From: Phycisphaerales bacterium UBA1161
GTDB taxonomy: Bacteria > Planctomycetota > Phycisphaerae > Tepidisphaerales > Tepidisphaeraceae
DNA: 24,034 nucleotides
Assembly (NCBI GenBank): GCA_002311745.1
Contig: DBZL01000050.1
Span: 25,573-49,606, forward strand
Direction of reading: 5' to 3'
Both the position numbers and the translations under genes were made by a program. Of this stretch, positions 6,485-15,548 are shown piece by piece. A model generated the notes under the pieces. That model did no database searches and had not been told where the DNA came from. It saw nothing but the letters and a program-made list of their open reading frames with translations. Positions within the stretch are counted from its first letter, which is position 1, and the number at the start of each line of letters is the position of its first letter.

Positions 6485-8368
6485 CTATTGTCCCTGCTGC
6501 TTCTGAATCGTCGTGAAGTAGTCTTTTACGGTCTCTTGCGCATCGCGGGAGATGTGGTCCTGTTCGATCTCATCGGGGGCATCCTTTTCGGCGGCGGCCG
6601 CGGCGTCGCGCAGAGCCGCCTCGGACTGGCCGGGATCAATCCCCGCCTTGACGTACCGGCTGGCCAGGGTCCGGCCGCTGGAGATGTCCTTGGAAGGATC
6701 CAGCTCCTGCCGCATGTGGAAGGGTGTTTCGGCCATGTCCGGGTTTTTGCCGCCGCCGTGTCCGCGTCCCGGTCCGCCGCCGGGATTCTGGCCGGCTCCG
6801 CCGGCTCCGCCGGGGCCGCCCGGCCCCTGACCGGCGTGGGCCTGGCCCGTGGCGTCCTGGCCGGAGCCTGATTCCTGGCCGCCAGCCCCGGCTGGGCTAG
6901 TGGGATTCAGCCCCGCCGCAGCATCCGCCGCCGACTGCGCCGCCGCGTCCGCCGCCGCCTTCATGGCCGCCGCGTCCTTGGCTTGGGCTTGCATCTGCTG
7001 CAATTGCTGCTGCAAGTTCGCCGACGCCTGGGACATGGCCTGGCCCTGGCCGGGCTTTTGCCCCGGCGCGCCGCTGTGGCATTGCGACATCGCGGCCGCC
7101 AGTTGCTGGGAGCTGCTGGCCAAGGCGGACGCCTGCGCCTGGCTGTTGGCCAGGCCCTGCGATCGGGCCATCATCTGCTGGATGATGCGCTGCTGCTGGG
7201 GCGTGGGGCCTTGGCCATTGTTCATCTGCTGCGCCATCTGCTGGGCCATCTGCTGGAGTTGCTGGGCCGCCTGCTTGTCCCCCGCGGCCGCCTGCTGCAT
7301 GGCCGCCGCCATCCGCTGAGCCTGCGCCTGCGTCGCGCCCATTTGCAGGAGCTGCTGCGTGATCTTCTGGGCGACCTTCGGGTCGTGGCCCGCACGAGCC
7401 AGGTCTTGGGCCATCCGCTGGGCCTGCTGGATCATTTTCTCCTGCTGCTGCGGGCTGAGTTTGTCGAAATCATTGACCGCCTTGGCCAGGTCGCTCATGG
7501 CCGCGTCGAGGTCGCCGGCCTTCAGCTCGTTGTGCGCCTTGCCGACGGGCGTGGACTGGTCCTGGGCGCCGGACAATTCCGCAAGCTGCTGCCGCGTGCC
7601 CTGCGCGGTCTGGAAATCCTGATTCTTTTCCAGCTCCTGCTTCATCGCTTTTTGGTAATCCTGCAGGGCCGACAGCGTGCTGCGGCGGGCATGAAGCTCA
7701 TCGCCCTCCTTGGTTTTCGCCGCGCGGTCCAACTCGTCGGCGGCGCGGCGGATCTCGTCGTTGTTGCTCAGCAGCTTTGTGCCTTGCTCGATCTTGGGAA
7801 GCTGATCGCGGAGCCAGGGCTCTTGCGAAGTCTGCACGGCCGGCTTGGGCGCGGCCAGCGGATTGTCCACCGTTTTGCCCCACAGGTGCATGGTTGGCAT
7901 GAGCTGCGCCGTCAGCATCGCCGCCAGGAACATCGCGGCCGCCGCCGCGGCCGGCCTGGGGAACTGCAAGGGGAATCGCTTGTACAGGCTGACGCTTTGG
8001 GCGGTGTTTTGGGCGTCGAGCACCACCGCCTTGGCGAATGGATCGGCCGATGGGCGGACGTACAACGCCGTGCTGAATTTTTCCTTCAGGCCCAGGGCCT
8101 GATCGATGGCGATGGCCGCCGCCGCCGGCGAGGGCCGGCGAACCAGTGTCCAAGCCATGGCGCACGCCGTCGCCGCGGCCAGGCCAATCCAAAACATCGC
8201 CCAGCGGTGCGGCAGGGCGCGGTCCAGCGTTTTCTGGCCGAGCACCACCAGCCAGACGGCCGCGCCCAGGATCAAGATCGCCCACCCCCAGGTGCGCAGA
8301 AATGTCCCCAAGGCGAGCTTGTTGCGAACCGTCTGAATGTGCCGGTCCAAGCGGCTCATGAGCGTCAT
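6485..8368 (-). CDS. Gln/Ala/Gly-rich three-TM membrane protein, DUF4175-like N-terminus
   Basis: This 627-residue protein starts with an amphipathic helix, two TM helices (about 24-44 and 56-75), a conserved-looking segment AIDQALGLKEKFSTAL (87-102) and a third TM (about 140-158). A long helical, mainly Gln/Ala/Met region of coiled-coil type follows (about 180-480). It includes repeated QQMAQQM-type units. A Gly/Pro-rich linker (about 490-545) and a charged C-terminus end it. The N-terminal layout matches the protein at 16238-19459. ATG 8368 is chosen because AGGGT lies just upstream; ATG 8359 and a TTG at 8380 are alternatives. It is the first gene of the minus-strand block leading to the VWA protein and MoxR, so it likely belongs to that membrane complex. 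No enzyme motif is seen. Confidence 0.8.
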   Translation of the reverse strand: MTLMSRLDRHIQTVRNKLALGTFLRTWGWAILILGAAVWLVVLGQKTLDRALPHRWAMFWIGLAAATACAMAWTLVRRPSPAAAAIAIDQALGLKEKFSTALYVRPSADPFAKAVVLDAQNTAQSVSLYKRFPLQFPRPAAAAAAMFLAAMLTAQLMPTMHLWGKTVDNPLAAPKPAVQTSQEPWLRDQLPKIEQGTKLLSNNDEIRRAADELDRAAKTKEGDELHARRSTLSALQDYQKAMKQELEKNQDFQTAQGTRQQLAELSGAQDQSTPVGKAHNELKAGDLDAAMSDLAKAVNDFDKLSPQQQEKMIQQAQRMAQDLARAGHDPKVAQKITQQLLQMGATQAQAQRMAAAMQQAAAGDKQAAQQLQQMAQQMAQQMNNGQGPTPQQQRIIQQMMARSQGLANSQAQASALASSSQQLAAAMSQCHSGAPGQKPGQGQAMSQASANLQQQLQQMQAQAKDAAAMKAAADAAAQSAADAAAGLNPTSPAGAGGQESGSGQDATGQAHAGQGPGGPGGAGGAGQNPGGGPGRGHGGGKNPDMAETPFHMRQELDPSKDISSGRTLASRYVKAGIDPGQSEAALRDAAAAAEKDAPDEIEQDHISRDAQETVKDYFTTIQKQQGQ

Positions 8369-8460
8369 TTTACCCTGCAAAACCCGGCCACAAAGGCCAA
8401 AGTTCCATTCCTATAGACGCTTTGGCTGGCGAAAGTTTCATCTGTGGCACCCGCCGTCCT

Positions 8461-8466
8461 TATAAT
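8461..8466 (+). promoter_or_regulatory. candidate -10 box giving a leaderless transcript
   Basis: A perfect TATAAT lies only 10 bases before the ATG at 8477, and no ribosome binding site is seen. A start site about 7 bases after the box would leave a 3-5 base leader, so the mRNA could be leaderless. The -35 side is weak (TTTCAT at 8436-8441, 19-base spacer). It lies in the 108-base divergent region shared with the gene starting at 8368. Confidence 0.4.
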
Positions 8467-8476
8467 TCGCGTCCCG

Positions 8477-9604
8477 ATGCCGCGTTTTAGCGCCCTTATC
8501 TTGTGCCTGGCGACGGCGGTTGCCGGCGCCGCCGCCACGGGTCCGACCACCGCCCCATCCCTGGCCCAGCAGAAGGACCAGGACCGCCGGTGGCTGGAAA
8601 ACCAGTGGCAGGCGATGCCGTTCCTGCCGCCGCAGGGGATCGAGCAGGTGCTGCGCTTTGCCGTGGTCAACGATCGCCTGGCCATCGATTCGCCGCTGTA
8701 CAACGGCAAGGCGCTGAAGGATCGCGTGGCGCTGAGCGACTTGCCGGGCGAGGCGATGGTGCACATCATCCCCAGCCAAGTTCGCGGCTCGTATTATCTC
8801 TTCTTCGAACTGTTCGATTTTTCTCCGCCGGACCTGGTCAACCGCCATTTTTTCATCATCAGCACGCCGGACATCGTCGAAGTGAAGGAGGATTTCGCGC
8901 TGGTGGATCGCACTCAATCGGTGACCCTGCACGAATCGCTGACGCCGGGGACCGCGCTGCCGATCACGCTGCGGATTCAGATCTTTCCGGAAAAGAGCGA
9001 TCAAGTCAGTTCGGTGAATCTGGCCCTGAGCGCGGCGAGTCTCTCGGACCTGCGCCGCCAGAATGCCGAGGAGGTGCAGCGGTATTTGCGTCCGATGCTT
9101 CGCGACTTGCAGCAGGAGCCGTCTGCCATGGCCGTGGAGGACAAGATGGGGTGGCAGGTGCTGGCCGACACGTGGTCGCCGCCGCCGGGCCTGGCGGCGC
9201 GGGTGCAGGACTTGGTCGGCCGCCTGGGGGCGGAGGATTACGCCACGCGCGCCAAGGCCCAGCAGCAACTGGAGCAGATGGGCCAGCCCGCGGCGCTCTA
9301 TTTGATGACGATCAAGCGGAGCGGGCTTAGCGCCGAGCAGTCGGCCCGTGTGGAAAAGTTCCTCGATCCGTACCGGCCGCTGGGCGAGGCGCCGATCGCG
9401 TTCTTTCGGCGCGACGTGAATTTTCTGCTGGATTGCCTGTACAGCGACGATGTCGAGCTACGCCAATCGGCCCTGGAGCACCTGCGGCGGATCGGTCACG
9501 ACGTGCCGTGGAACAACGACCAGAGCCGGACCCAGCGCATCGCCGCCATTGCCCGCCTGCGCCGCCAGTTGTCGGCGGGGGCGACGCGCGGCTCGGGCGA
9601 TTGA
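8477..9604 (+). CDS. secreted protein with C-terminal HEAT-like repeats
   Basis: This is a 375-residue exported protein of unknown function. The start at 8477 gives a clear Sec signal peptide (MPRFSALILCLATAVAGAAA) followed by a Thr/Pro linker (GPTTAPS). The middle (about 40-215) is a mixed alpha/beta region that I do not recognise. The C-terminal third has two HEAT-like helical units: LGAEDYATRAKAQQQLEQMG (near 250-270) and a second from about 313 with LYSDDVELRQSALEHLRRIG. These resemble the short helical motifs widespread in planctomycete proteins and suggest protein-protein contact. An earlier GTG at 8444 would disrupt the signal peptide. It is first of a plus-strand trio, 50 bases before the DUF502 gene. 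Confidence 0.8.
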   Translation: MPRFSALILCLATAVAGAAATGPTTAPSLAQQKDQDRRWLENQWQAMPFLPPQGIEQVLRFAVVNDRLAIDSPLYNGKALKDRVALSDLPGEAMVHIIPSQVRGSYYLFFELFDFSPPDLVNRHFFIISTPDIVEVKEDFALVDRTQSVTLHESLTPGTALPITLRIQIFPEKSDQVSSVNLALSAASLSDLRRQNAEEVQRYLRPMLRDLQQEPSAMAVEDKMGWQVLADTWSPPPGLAARVQDLVGRLGAEDYATRAKAQQQLEQMGQPAALYLMTIKRSGLSAEQSARVEKFLDPYRPLGEAPIAFFRRDVNFLLDCLYSDDVELRQSALEHLRRIGHDVPWNNDQSRTQRIAAIARLRRQLSAGATRGSGD

Positions 9605-9654
9605 TTCGCATTTTGGGCGTTGGCCGCGCATGATAATGCGACGGGCCAACGGTC

Positions 9655-10296
9655 ATGAACGGCCAACAGCACAAGATTTTCTCCCAGGGCAGGATTCGCC
9701 GCACGTTCGTCGCCGGCATCTTCGCCTTCGTGCCCCTGGCGGTTACCGCCTACATCGTCTATTGGATCGACTTGCACACGCGCGGGCTGACGGTGTGGCT
9801 GTTCCACCGCTCCATTCCGTTTTTGGGCGTGCTGATCGCCCTGGCGGCCATCTACGTCACCGGCATGATCACCTCCAGCCTGGTGGGGCGATTTTTGTTG
9901 CGCATCGTCGACGCCGTCCTCATACGCCTGCCGGTGGTGCGGCAACTGTATCTGGGCTGGAAGCATATCGCCCTCACCCCCGGCGGCACCGAGGGCACCT
10001 TCTCCCGCGTCGTTCTCATCCCGGATGAATCCGGAATCATGAAACAGCTTGGCTTCACCAGCGGGCGGGTAGTTGCCGGCCCCGTCCCCAGCTACTGCGT
10101 TTTCGTTCCGTCATCCCCCAACCCCATCACCGGCCGACTCTTTTTCGTGCCTGTGGACAAATGCCAGGTGATCGAGGTGTCCCCGGAAGAGGCGTTCAAG
10201 GTGGTCCTGTCCACGGGCAACTACGTCCCGAACCTGCCGCCCGCCTCGGCGGACGCGGGCCCGCGGAACTTTTCCCCTACCTCAGCGTCAGAGTGA
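9655..10296 (+). CDS. DUF502 family membrane protein
   Basis: This 213-residue inner-membrane protein belongs to the DUF502 (COG2928) family. Two TM helices (about 17-38 and 56-80) are followed by a soluble domain with hallmark segments: LIRLPVVRQLY (89-99), the region around SRVVLIPDE (117-125) and the signature PSSPNPITGRLFFVP (152-166). The C-terminal tail is Pro/Ala-rich and poorly conserved. Length is usual for the family. No strong ribosome binding site precedes the ATG; a TGATAAT sequence at 9631-9637 might be a weak -10 box. The family has no settled function. The next gene starts 17 bases after its stop, so the two are probably cotranscribed. Confidence 0.9.
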   Translation: MNGQQHKIFSQGRIRRTFVAGIFAFVPLAVTAYIVYWIDLHTRGLTVWLFHRSIPFLGVLIALAAIYVTGMITSSLVGRFLLRIVDAVLIRLPVVRQLYLGWKHIALTPGGTEGTFSRVVLIPDESGIMKQLGFTSGRVVAGPVPSYCVFVPSSPNPITGRLFFVPVDKCQVIEVSPEEAFKVVLSTGNYVPNLPPASADAGPRNFSPTSASE

Positions 10297-10313
10297 ACAA
10301 ACAGGAGATCCTC

Positions 10314-12332
10314 ATGCGGCGATCACTGCGCGCCCTAATGCTTTCGACGGCCATCCTGGCCGGTGGATTGTGTGGCTTGAATGCGTCCCGCGCGGCGGTC
10401 GCGCCGGCGGATGGCAAGACGGCCGTGCCCGTCACGGCAGTGGTTTTGTTTTCCAGCGGCGTGGGATATTTCCAACACGCCGGAAGCGTCGACGGCGATG
10501 CGGTCACCACGCTCCAGTTCTCGGCCAAGCAGATTAACGACGTGCTCAAGAGCCTGGTCCTGCAGGACATGGGCGGCAGCGTCTCGGCCGTCACCTACGC
10601 CAGCCAGGACCCGCTGGGAAAAACCCTCAAAAGTTTTCAGGTGGATGTCACGTCCAATCCATCCCTCGATCAGCTCCTCAACCAATTGCGGGGCGCCCGG
10701 GTGAGCCTGTCTCTGCCCAGCGAGCAGATTTCCGGCACCATCCTGGGCGTGGAAAAGCGCACCAAGCCCGCCGGAAGCAACAAAACCTACGACGTGCCGG
10801 TGCTGAACATCGTCACGGACGCCGGCATTCGTTCGCTCGAGCTGCCCGACGTGCGCGATGTCCGTTTGGATGATCCGGTGCTGCAAGCCGAGCTATCCAA
10901 GGCTTTGGCGGCGCTGGCCGCGTCGCGCGATCAGGACAAGAAGCCGGTCACCATCCACTTTAGCGGCAAGGGTCAGCGGCAGGTGTTGATCGGCTACGTC
11001 GTCGAGACGCCGGTATGGAAGACCAGCTATCGGCTGGTGCTGGGCGACAAGGACGCCAAGCTGCAGGGCTGGGCCATCGTCGAGAACCAAACGGACAACG
11101 ATTGGAACGACGTGCAACTGGGCCTGGTGAGCGGGCGGCCCATCAGCTTCATCGAGGATTTGTATCAACCGCTGTACGTCACCCGCCCGACGGTGCAGCC
11201 GGAGCTTTACAGCGGACTGCTTCCGCCCAAATACCCGGCCGGCATGGCCGGGGAGGGGCGGCGCGAGGCGCTGTCGCAAATGCAATCCGACCGCACGGCT
11301 ACGGGCGCCGCGGCGCCGGCTATGCCGATGACGCTCAACCCAACCGAGTCCGTCGCGGCGGCGGCTTCGGCTGCGCAGATTGGCGAGCTGTTCCAGTACA
11401 CGGTCGGCAACGTGTCTTTGCCGCGGCAAAGCAGCGCCATGATCCCGATCGTCACCGATTCGATCCAGGCCCAGCGCCTGAGCATCTACAACCCGTCCGT
11501 GCTGCCGCGAAATCCGCTCAATGGCGCCCGGCTCAAGAACACCACGGGCAAGCACCTGCTGGGCGGTCCGCTGACCGTCTTCGACGCCGGCAGCTACGCC
11601 GGCGACGCCCAGATCGACAACCTCCCGCCGGAGCAGAGCCGTTTGATCAGCTACGGCATCGACTTGCAGATGCTGGTGGATACCACTTCCGCCGGGCGCA
11701 CGGACGAAACGTTGACGGCAAAAATAGTCAACGGCGTTTTGCAGGTGTCGCATCAATACATCGCCACCACGGTCTACGATTCGCAGAACAAGTCCGACCA
11801 CGACAAGACGCTGATCATCGAGCACGCCTTCCAGCCGGATTGGAAGCTGCTCGACACGCCCGAGCCGGTGGAAAAGACGGATAGCCTATACCGCTTCCAG
11901 GAATCGGTCGCGGCCGGGAAGAGCGCCAAGCTCACGGTCAAGGAGCAGCGCGTTCAGGATGAAGGATTTGCGATCCTGGGCGGCGACGTCGACGCCATTG
12001 TGGCCTTCACGCGCAACGGCGCCATTCCGCAGGCGGTGAAGGATGCCCTGCAGAAAGCCGCGGATATGAAGCGCTCCCTGGCCGATGCCCAGCGCAGTCT
12101 GCAAGCCAACAAGGACAAGCAGCAGGCCATCGTGGACGACCAGAAGCGCATCAACGAAACCCTGCGCACGATTGGGCAGAACACGGCCCTTTATTCTCGC
12201 CTGATGGAGAAGTTGAACGCTCAGGAGACCGACCTGGAAAAGCTCCGCGGCGAATCCGACGACCTGACGCGCAAGGCCAATGAGCAGCAGAAGCAATTGG
12301 AGGACTATTTAGCCAACCTGAACATCGGTTGA
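10314..12332 (+). CDS. secreted DUF4139 domain protein with C-terminal coiled coil
   Basis: This 672-residue exported protein has an N-terminal signal peptide ending near ASRA/AVAP (about 27). The next region starts with VTAVVLFSSGVGYFQHAG (40-57) and INDVLKSLVLQDMGG, typical of DUF4139-type proteins. The DUF4139 core begins at YVVETPVWKTSYRLVLG (228-244) and WAIVENQTDNDWNDVQLGLVSG (253-274). The end (about 570-668) is a charged coiled coil. The ATG at 10314 has GGAG 7 bases upstream, which favours it over a GTG at 10293. Related domains occur in mucoidy-inhibitor MuiA-like proteins, but the biochemical role is not established. It is last of the plus-strand trio and converges on the GH28 genes. 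Confidence 0.9.
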   Translation: MRRSLRALMLSTAILAGGLCGLNASRAAVAPADGKTAVPVTAVVLFSSGVGYFQHAGSVDGDAVTTLQFSAKQINDVLKSLVLQDMGGSVSAVTYASQDPLGKTLKSFQVDVTSNPSLDQLLNQLRGARVSLSLPSEQISGTILGVEKRTKPAGSNKTYDVPVLNIVTDAGIRSLELPDVRDVRLDDPVLQAELSKALAALAASRDQDKKPVTIHFSGKGQRQVLIGYVVETPVWKTSYRLVLGDKDAKLQGWAIVENQTDNDWNDVQLGLVSGRPISFIEDLYQPLYVTRPTVQPELYSGLLPPKYPAGMAGEGRREALSQMQSDRTATGAAAPAMPMTLNPTESVAAAASAAQIGELFQYTVGNVSLPRQSSAMIPIVTDSIQAQRLSIYNPSVLPRNPLNGARLKNTTGKHLLGGPLTVFDAGSYAGDAQIDNLPPEQSRLISYGIDLQMLVDTTSAGRTDETLTAKIVNGVLQVSHQYIATTVYDSQNKSDHDKTLIIEHAFQPDWKLLDTPEPVEKTDSLYRFQESVAAGKSAKLTVKEQRVQDEGFAILGGDVDAIVAFTRNGAIPQAVKDALQKAADMKRSLADAQRSLQANKDKQQAIVDDQKRINETLRTIGQNTALYSRLMEKLNAQETDLEKLRGESDDLTRKANEQQKQLEDYLANLNIG

Positions 12333-12343
12333 GGCAACGCCGG

Positions 12344-12367
12344 AGCCTCGCATGTACATGCGGGGCT
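12344..12367. terminator. hairpin between convergent genes
   Basis: GCCTCGCATG (12345-12354) and CATGCGGGGC (12357-12366) form a near-perfect stem with a 2-base nominal loop, extended by A12344-T12367. It occupies most of the 42-base gap between the DUF4139 stop (12332) and the GH28 stop (12375) and could serve both strands. There is no T-run, so intrinsic termination strength is uncertain. Confidence 0.5.
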
Positions 12368-12374
12368 TCCGCTC

Positions 12375-13985
12375 TCACGGGCGCGTGCTGGGTAGCGCGT
12401 AGTGTTTCACCTGGCCGGCAAAGTGCTCCTGCACCAGGCCGGTCACGTTTCGCGTCCACAAGCTGGGTCCTTCGGCCGCCTCGATCAGCACATTTTTCAG
12501 CGTGACGTTGTGGGCATTGCTCAGCGACACTCCGGTGTCCGCCTTGATGTTGATGTCCTGGAGCGTGATGTCGGACAAGGGCAGTTCGGGCAGTCCGCGC
12601 ATCAGGATCGCCTGCGTGGCGCCGTTGCAGGTGACGTTGCGAATGTCGAAGTTGCGGAAACAGGGAGTGCCTTCGTTGAGGGCCTCGGCCTTGGGGGGCG
12701 ACTGTTCGTAACTGCCGTGCGTGACGTGCAACTGCTCGTAGTACATGTCGAAGAGAATGGCCGGGCCCTGGATGTCGGACATGGTGATGTTATCGACGTG
12801 GATGTTTTCCACGACGCCGCCGCGTCCGCGAACGCTCTTGAAGCGCAGACCGATGTCCGTGCCTTTGCAGATGCAATGGGTGAAGCGCACGTCGTGTATG
12901 TCGCCGGAGGTTTCGCTGCCGATGACCAGTCCGCCGTGGCCCCAGCCGTTGGTGCAGTTGCGGACAAGGACGTTGTAGGTCGGCAGATGCCGCTTGCGGG
13001 CCGCGGCGCCGCGGCCGCTCTTGAGCACGATGTTGTCATCGCCGGCATTGACGGTGGAGTTTTCCATCAGGACGTCGTGGCAGGAGTCGATGCCGATGCC
13101 GTCGCCGTTCTGCGCCCAAATCTCGTTGGTGATCAGGACGTTTCGCACGGTGACGTGATCGCTCCAGAGCAGTTGCACCGTCCAGAAGGCGGTGTTGCGG
13201 AAGGTGGGGCCGTCCAGCAGCGCGTTATGGCAACGGATGATGGCCACCATGTCCGGGCGGAGGGCGTCGCGCAACGCCAGGTAATCGGCAAAGTCGGGGG
13301 TCTTGTCGCTTTCGCGCAGGGCGGCCAGGGGCTTTTGCGCTTCCATCGACTGCCGTGTCGGGTACCAGACTTCGCCGCTGTCATCCACGACGCCGCCGCC
13401 CTGGGTCCACTTCGACCATTGCTCCTCGGAGACCTTGGATCTTTTCAGCGGCCGCCAGGCGTCGCCCTGGCCGTCGATGGCGCCCTTGCCGGTGATGGAG
13501 ACGTCGTGCAGGTTGTCGGCCGTGATGGGCGATTGGCACTGCACCGTGTCCACGCCCAGGAAATTGCCGTAGACCAGCGGGTAATCGTCGAAATTGCGGC
13601 TGAACAGCAGCACGGCTCCTTCGTTCAGGTGCAAGTCGATGTTGCTGCGGAGATGAAACGGTCCGGTGAGGAACGTGCCGGCGGGAATGATGACGTGTCC
13701 GCCGCCGTGGGCGGCCGCGGCGTCGATCGCATCCTGAATCGGCGGTGTGTTCATCGTCTTGCCGTCGCCGACGGCGCCGAAGTCCGCGATGTTGTAGCTG
13801 GCCGCTGGGATGGACAGCGCGGCGGCGCCCGGCAGCTCCGGCGCCACGGCGGCCGGCGGCGGCGCCGGCTGAGTCGCCGGCGGGCCAGCGGCGCACGCCG
13901 TTAAAAACGCCGCCAGCGAGACGGCGATCGTTAGGCCGGCGATGTGACGGCCGCATCGGCTACATCCGTTTTTGCTCCTGATCAT
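12375..13985 (-). CDS. glycoside hydrolase family 28 (polygalacturonase-like) lipoprotein
   Basis: This 536-residue enzyme is predicted to hydrolyse polygalacturonan or a related pectic chain. The signal peptide ends in lipobox LTAC (Cys31), then a Pro/Ala linker with ATQP. The pectate-lyase-type opening is YNIADFGAVGDG (64-75). GH28 catalytic elements are all present: NGDG (293-296, Asp295), GDD (315-317), GHGG (349-352, His350) and RFK (381-383). The ATG has GGAG 8 bases upstream, located in the 18-base gap after the paralog at 14004-15506, so both come from one mRNA. The two proteins are similar over most of their length and look like an old tandem duplication. Endo or exo mode and exact substrate (homogalacturonan or rhamnogalacturonan) cannot be told. 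Confidence 0.9.
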   Translation of the reverse strand: MIRSKNGCSRCGRHIAGLTIAVSLAAFLTACAAGPPATQPAPPPAAVAPELPGAAALSIPAASYNIADFGAVGDGKTMNTPPIQDAIDAAAAHGGGHVIIPAGTFLTGPFHLRSNIDLHLNEGAVLLFSRNFDDYPLVYGNFLGVDTVQCQSPITADNLHDVSITGKGAIDGQGDAWRPLKRSKVSEEQWSKWTQGGGVVDDSGEVWYPTRQSMEAQKPLAALRESDKTPDFADYLALRDALRPDMVAIIRCHNALLDGPTFRNTAFWTVQLLWSDHVTVRNVLITNEIWAQNGDGIGIDSCHDVLMENSTVNAGDDNIVLKSGRGAAARKRHLPTYNVLVRNCTNGWGHGGLVIGSETSGDIHDVRFTHCICKGTDIGLRFKSVRGRGGVVENIHVDNITMSDIQGPAILFDMYYEQLHVTHGSYEQSPPKAEALNEGTPCFRNFDIRNVTCNGATQAILMRGLPELPLSDITLQDINIKADTGVSLSNAHNVTLKNVLIEAAEGPSLWTRNVTGLVQEHFAGQVKHYALPSTRP

Positions 13986-14003
13986 TTGGGTAGCTCCTTC
14001 GCC

Positions 14004-15506
14004 CTAATCCTGTTGCATCGTCGCGTCGACCTGATCCAGCGTCAGATCCGCCACGTTCTGCGTTTGCAGCGGCGGCGCATGTTTCGACTGGATTCGCACG
14101 TTCTTCAGCGTGACGTCCTTGACGTAGTTGATCCACGCGCCGTCGTCGGCCGCCAGCGAGACGTTCTCCAGGCGGATGTCCGACATCGGCTGCTCCGCCA
14201 ATCCCATCAGTTCCAAGGCGCGGTGGGCGCTGGCGCAGGTGACGTTGCGGATGACGATGTTGCGGAAAACCGGCGTGCGCTCGCTGAACGGTTCGTCCTT
14301 GGGATTTTTGGTCTGGTAATACATGTCGAAGAGGATGGCCGTCTGGGTGATTCCCGACATGGTGACATCGTGGATGTGGATGTCCTCGACGGTGCCGCCG
14401 CGGCCGCGCGTCGTCTTGAATCGCAGGCCGATATCGGGACCGTCCAGAACGCAGTTGCTCACCTCGACGTTGTGCACGCCGCCGGACATCTCGCTGCCGA
14501 TGGCGATGCCGCCGTGGCCCCAGCCGATCTTGCAGTTGCGGATGATGACGTTTTCCGTCGGCCGGCCGTGCTTGCGCCCCTGCTCGTCCCGGCCGCTCTT
14601 CAGGCAGATGTCGTCATCCCCCGCGTGCACGTTGATCCCCTCGATCAAAACGTTGCGGCAACTGTCCACGTCGATCCCGTCGCCGTTCTGGGCGTACAGG
14701 GGATTGAAAAGAACCACGTTGCGGACGGTGATGTCCTCGCTGTCCAACACGTGCACGTTCCAAGAACCGGAATTGCGGAACGTCGCATCCTGCAGGAGGA
14801 TGCGATGGCAGTTGCTCAGCAGCACCAGATTGGGACGCAGCAGGTCGCGGTACGGCTCGTAATCCTCCACCCGCGGCGCTTCCGGCTTTTTGCGCAGCTC
14901 GATCAGGGCCTTGAATCCCTGCCGCGCCGATTCGCTGGGCCACCATTGTTCCTGTTTCTGGTCCGTCACGCCGCCCGATTTGACCAGGGCATCCCACTGC
15001 TGCGGGGTGAGCTTGTTCCGCTTGACCGATCGCCAGCCATCCCCCTGGCCGTCGATGGCGCCCGTGCCGGTGATCGAGACATCGTGCAGATCGCGGCCGA
15101 AGATGGGGGCCTGGCAAATGACCGTTTCGCGGCCTTCGTAGCTGCTGATGACCAGGGGATAATCCTTGTGATCGCGGCTGAACAGCAGCACCGCGCCGCC
15201 GTCCAGGTGCAGGTCCACGCCGCTGCGCAGCTCCAGGGGCACGCTCAGGAAGATGCCGGCGGGCACGACGACGCGTCCGCCCCCAGCGGCGCCGCAGGCG
15301 TCGATCGCGGCCTGAATCTGGCTGCGGTTGAGCGTCTGGCCGCCCGCCACGGCGCCGAAACGGGTGATGTTGAAGACCTTGGCCTGGGCCGCCGGCTGCG
15401 TCGCGGCGGGACGCGTGGCCGGCGCCGCGGCGGATGCCTGGCCAATCCCCAATGCCGTGAAAGCGGCCCCGAACAACACCCTCAGCCACCAGCGCATTGG
15501 ATTCAT
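14004..15506 (-). CDS. glycoside hydrolase family 28 (polygalacturonase-like), secreted
   Basis: This 500-residue paralog of the downstream GH28 gene carries a plain Sec signal peptide (cleavage near ASA/AP, about 27) rather than a lipobox. A TRP/TQP linker and the FNITRFGAVAGG opening (45-56) follow. The GH28 residues are intact: NGDG (274-277, Asp276), GDD (296-298), GHGG (330-333, His331) and RFK (362-364). The ATG at 15506 has GGAGAA about 8 bases upstream; a second ATG at 15497 is less well placed. It is first of a two-gene unit with its own candidate promoter at 15549-15577. Likely role is periplasmic or extracellular pectin hydrolysis together with the lipoprotein paralog. Confidence 0.9.
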   Translation of the reverse strand: MNPMRWWLRVLFGAAFTALGIGQASAAAPATRPAATQPAAQAKVFNITRFGAVAGGQTLNRSQIQAAIDACGAAGGGRVVVPAGIFLSVPLELRSGVDLHLDGGAVLLFSRDHKDYPLVISSYEGRETVICQAPIFGRDLHDVSITGTGAIDGQGDGWRSVKRNKLTPQQWDALVKSGGVTDQKQEQWWPSESARQGFKALIELRKKPEAPRVEDYEPYRDLLRPNLVLLSNCHRILLQDATFRNSGSWNVHVLDSEDITVRNVVLFNPLYAQNGDGIDVDSCRNVLIEGINVHAGDDDICLKSGRDEQGRKHGRPTENVIIRNCKIGWGHGGIAIGSEMSGGVHNVEVSNCVLDGPDIGLRFKTTRGRGGTVEDIHIHDVTMSGITQTAILFDMYYQTKNPKDEPFSERTPVFRNIVIRNVTCASAHRALELMGLAEQPMSDIRLENVSLAADDGAWINYVKDVTLKNVRIQSKHAPPLQTQNVADLTLDQVDATMQQD

Positions 15507-15548
15507 TTCAGATTCTCCTCCGGTCGGTTAAGCCTTGAAACGCGAGAA

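Noticed and set aside
6983..8416. 477-codon plus-strand Leu/Arg/His-rich open frame
   Set aside because: Mirror of the Gln-rich protein on the other strand; composition follows from CTG/CAG complementarity.
10161..10313. Longer start for the DUF4139 protein
   Set aside because: It overlaps the DUF502 gene in another frame and would hide the signal peptide that starts at 10314 behind GGAG.
12402..13904. 500-codon plus-strand open frame
   Set aside because: Antisense to the first GH28 gene, whose catalytic residues are complete.
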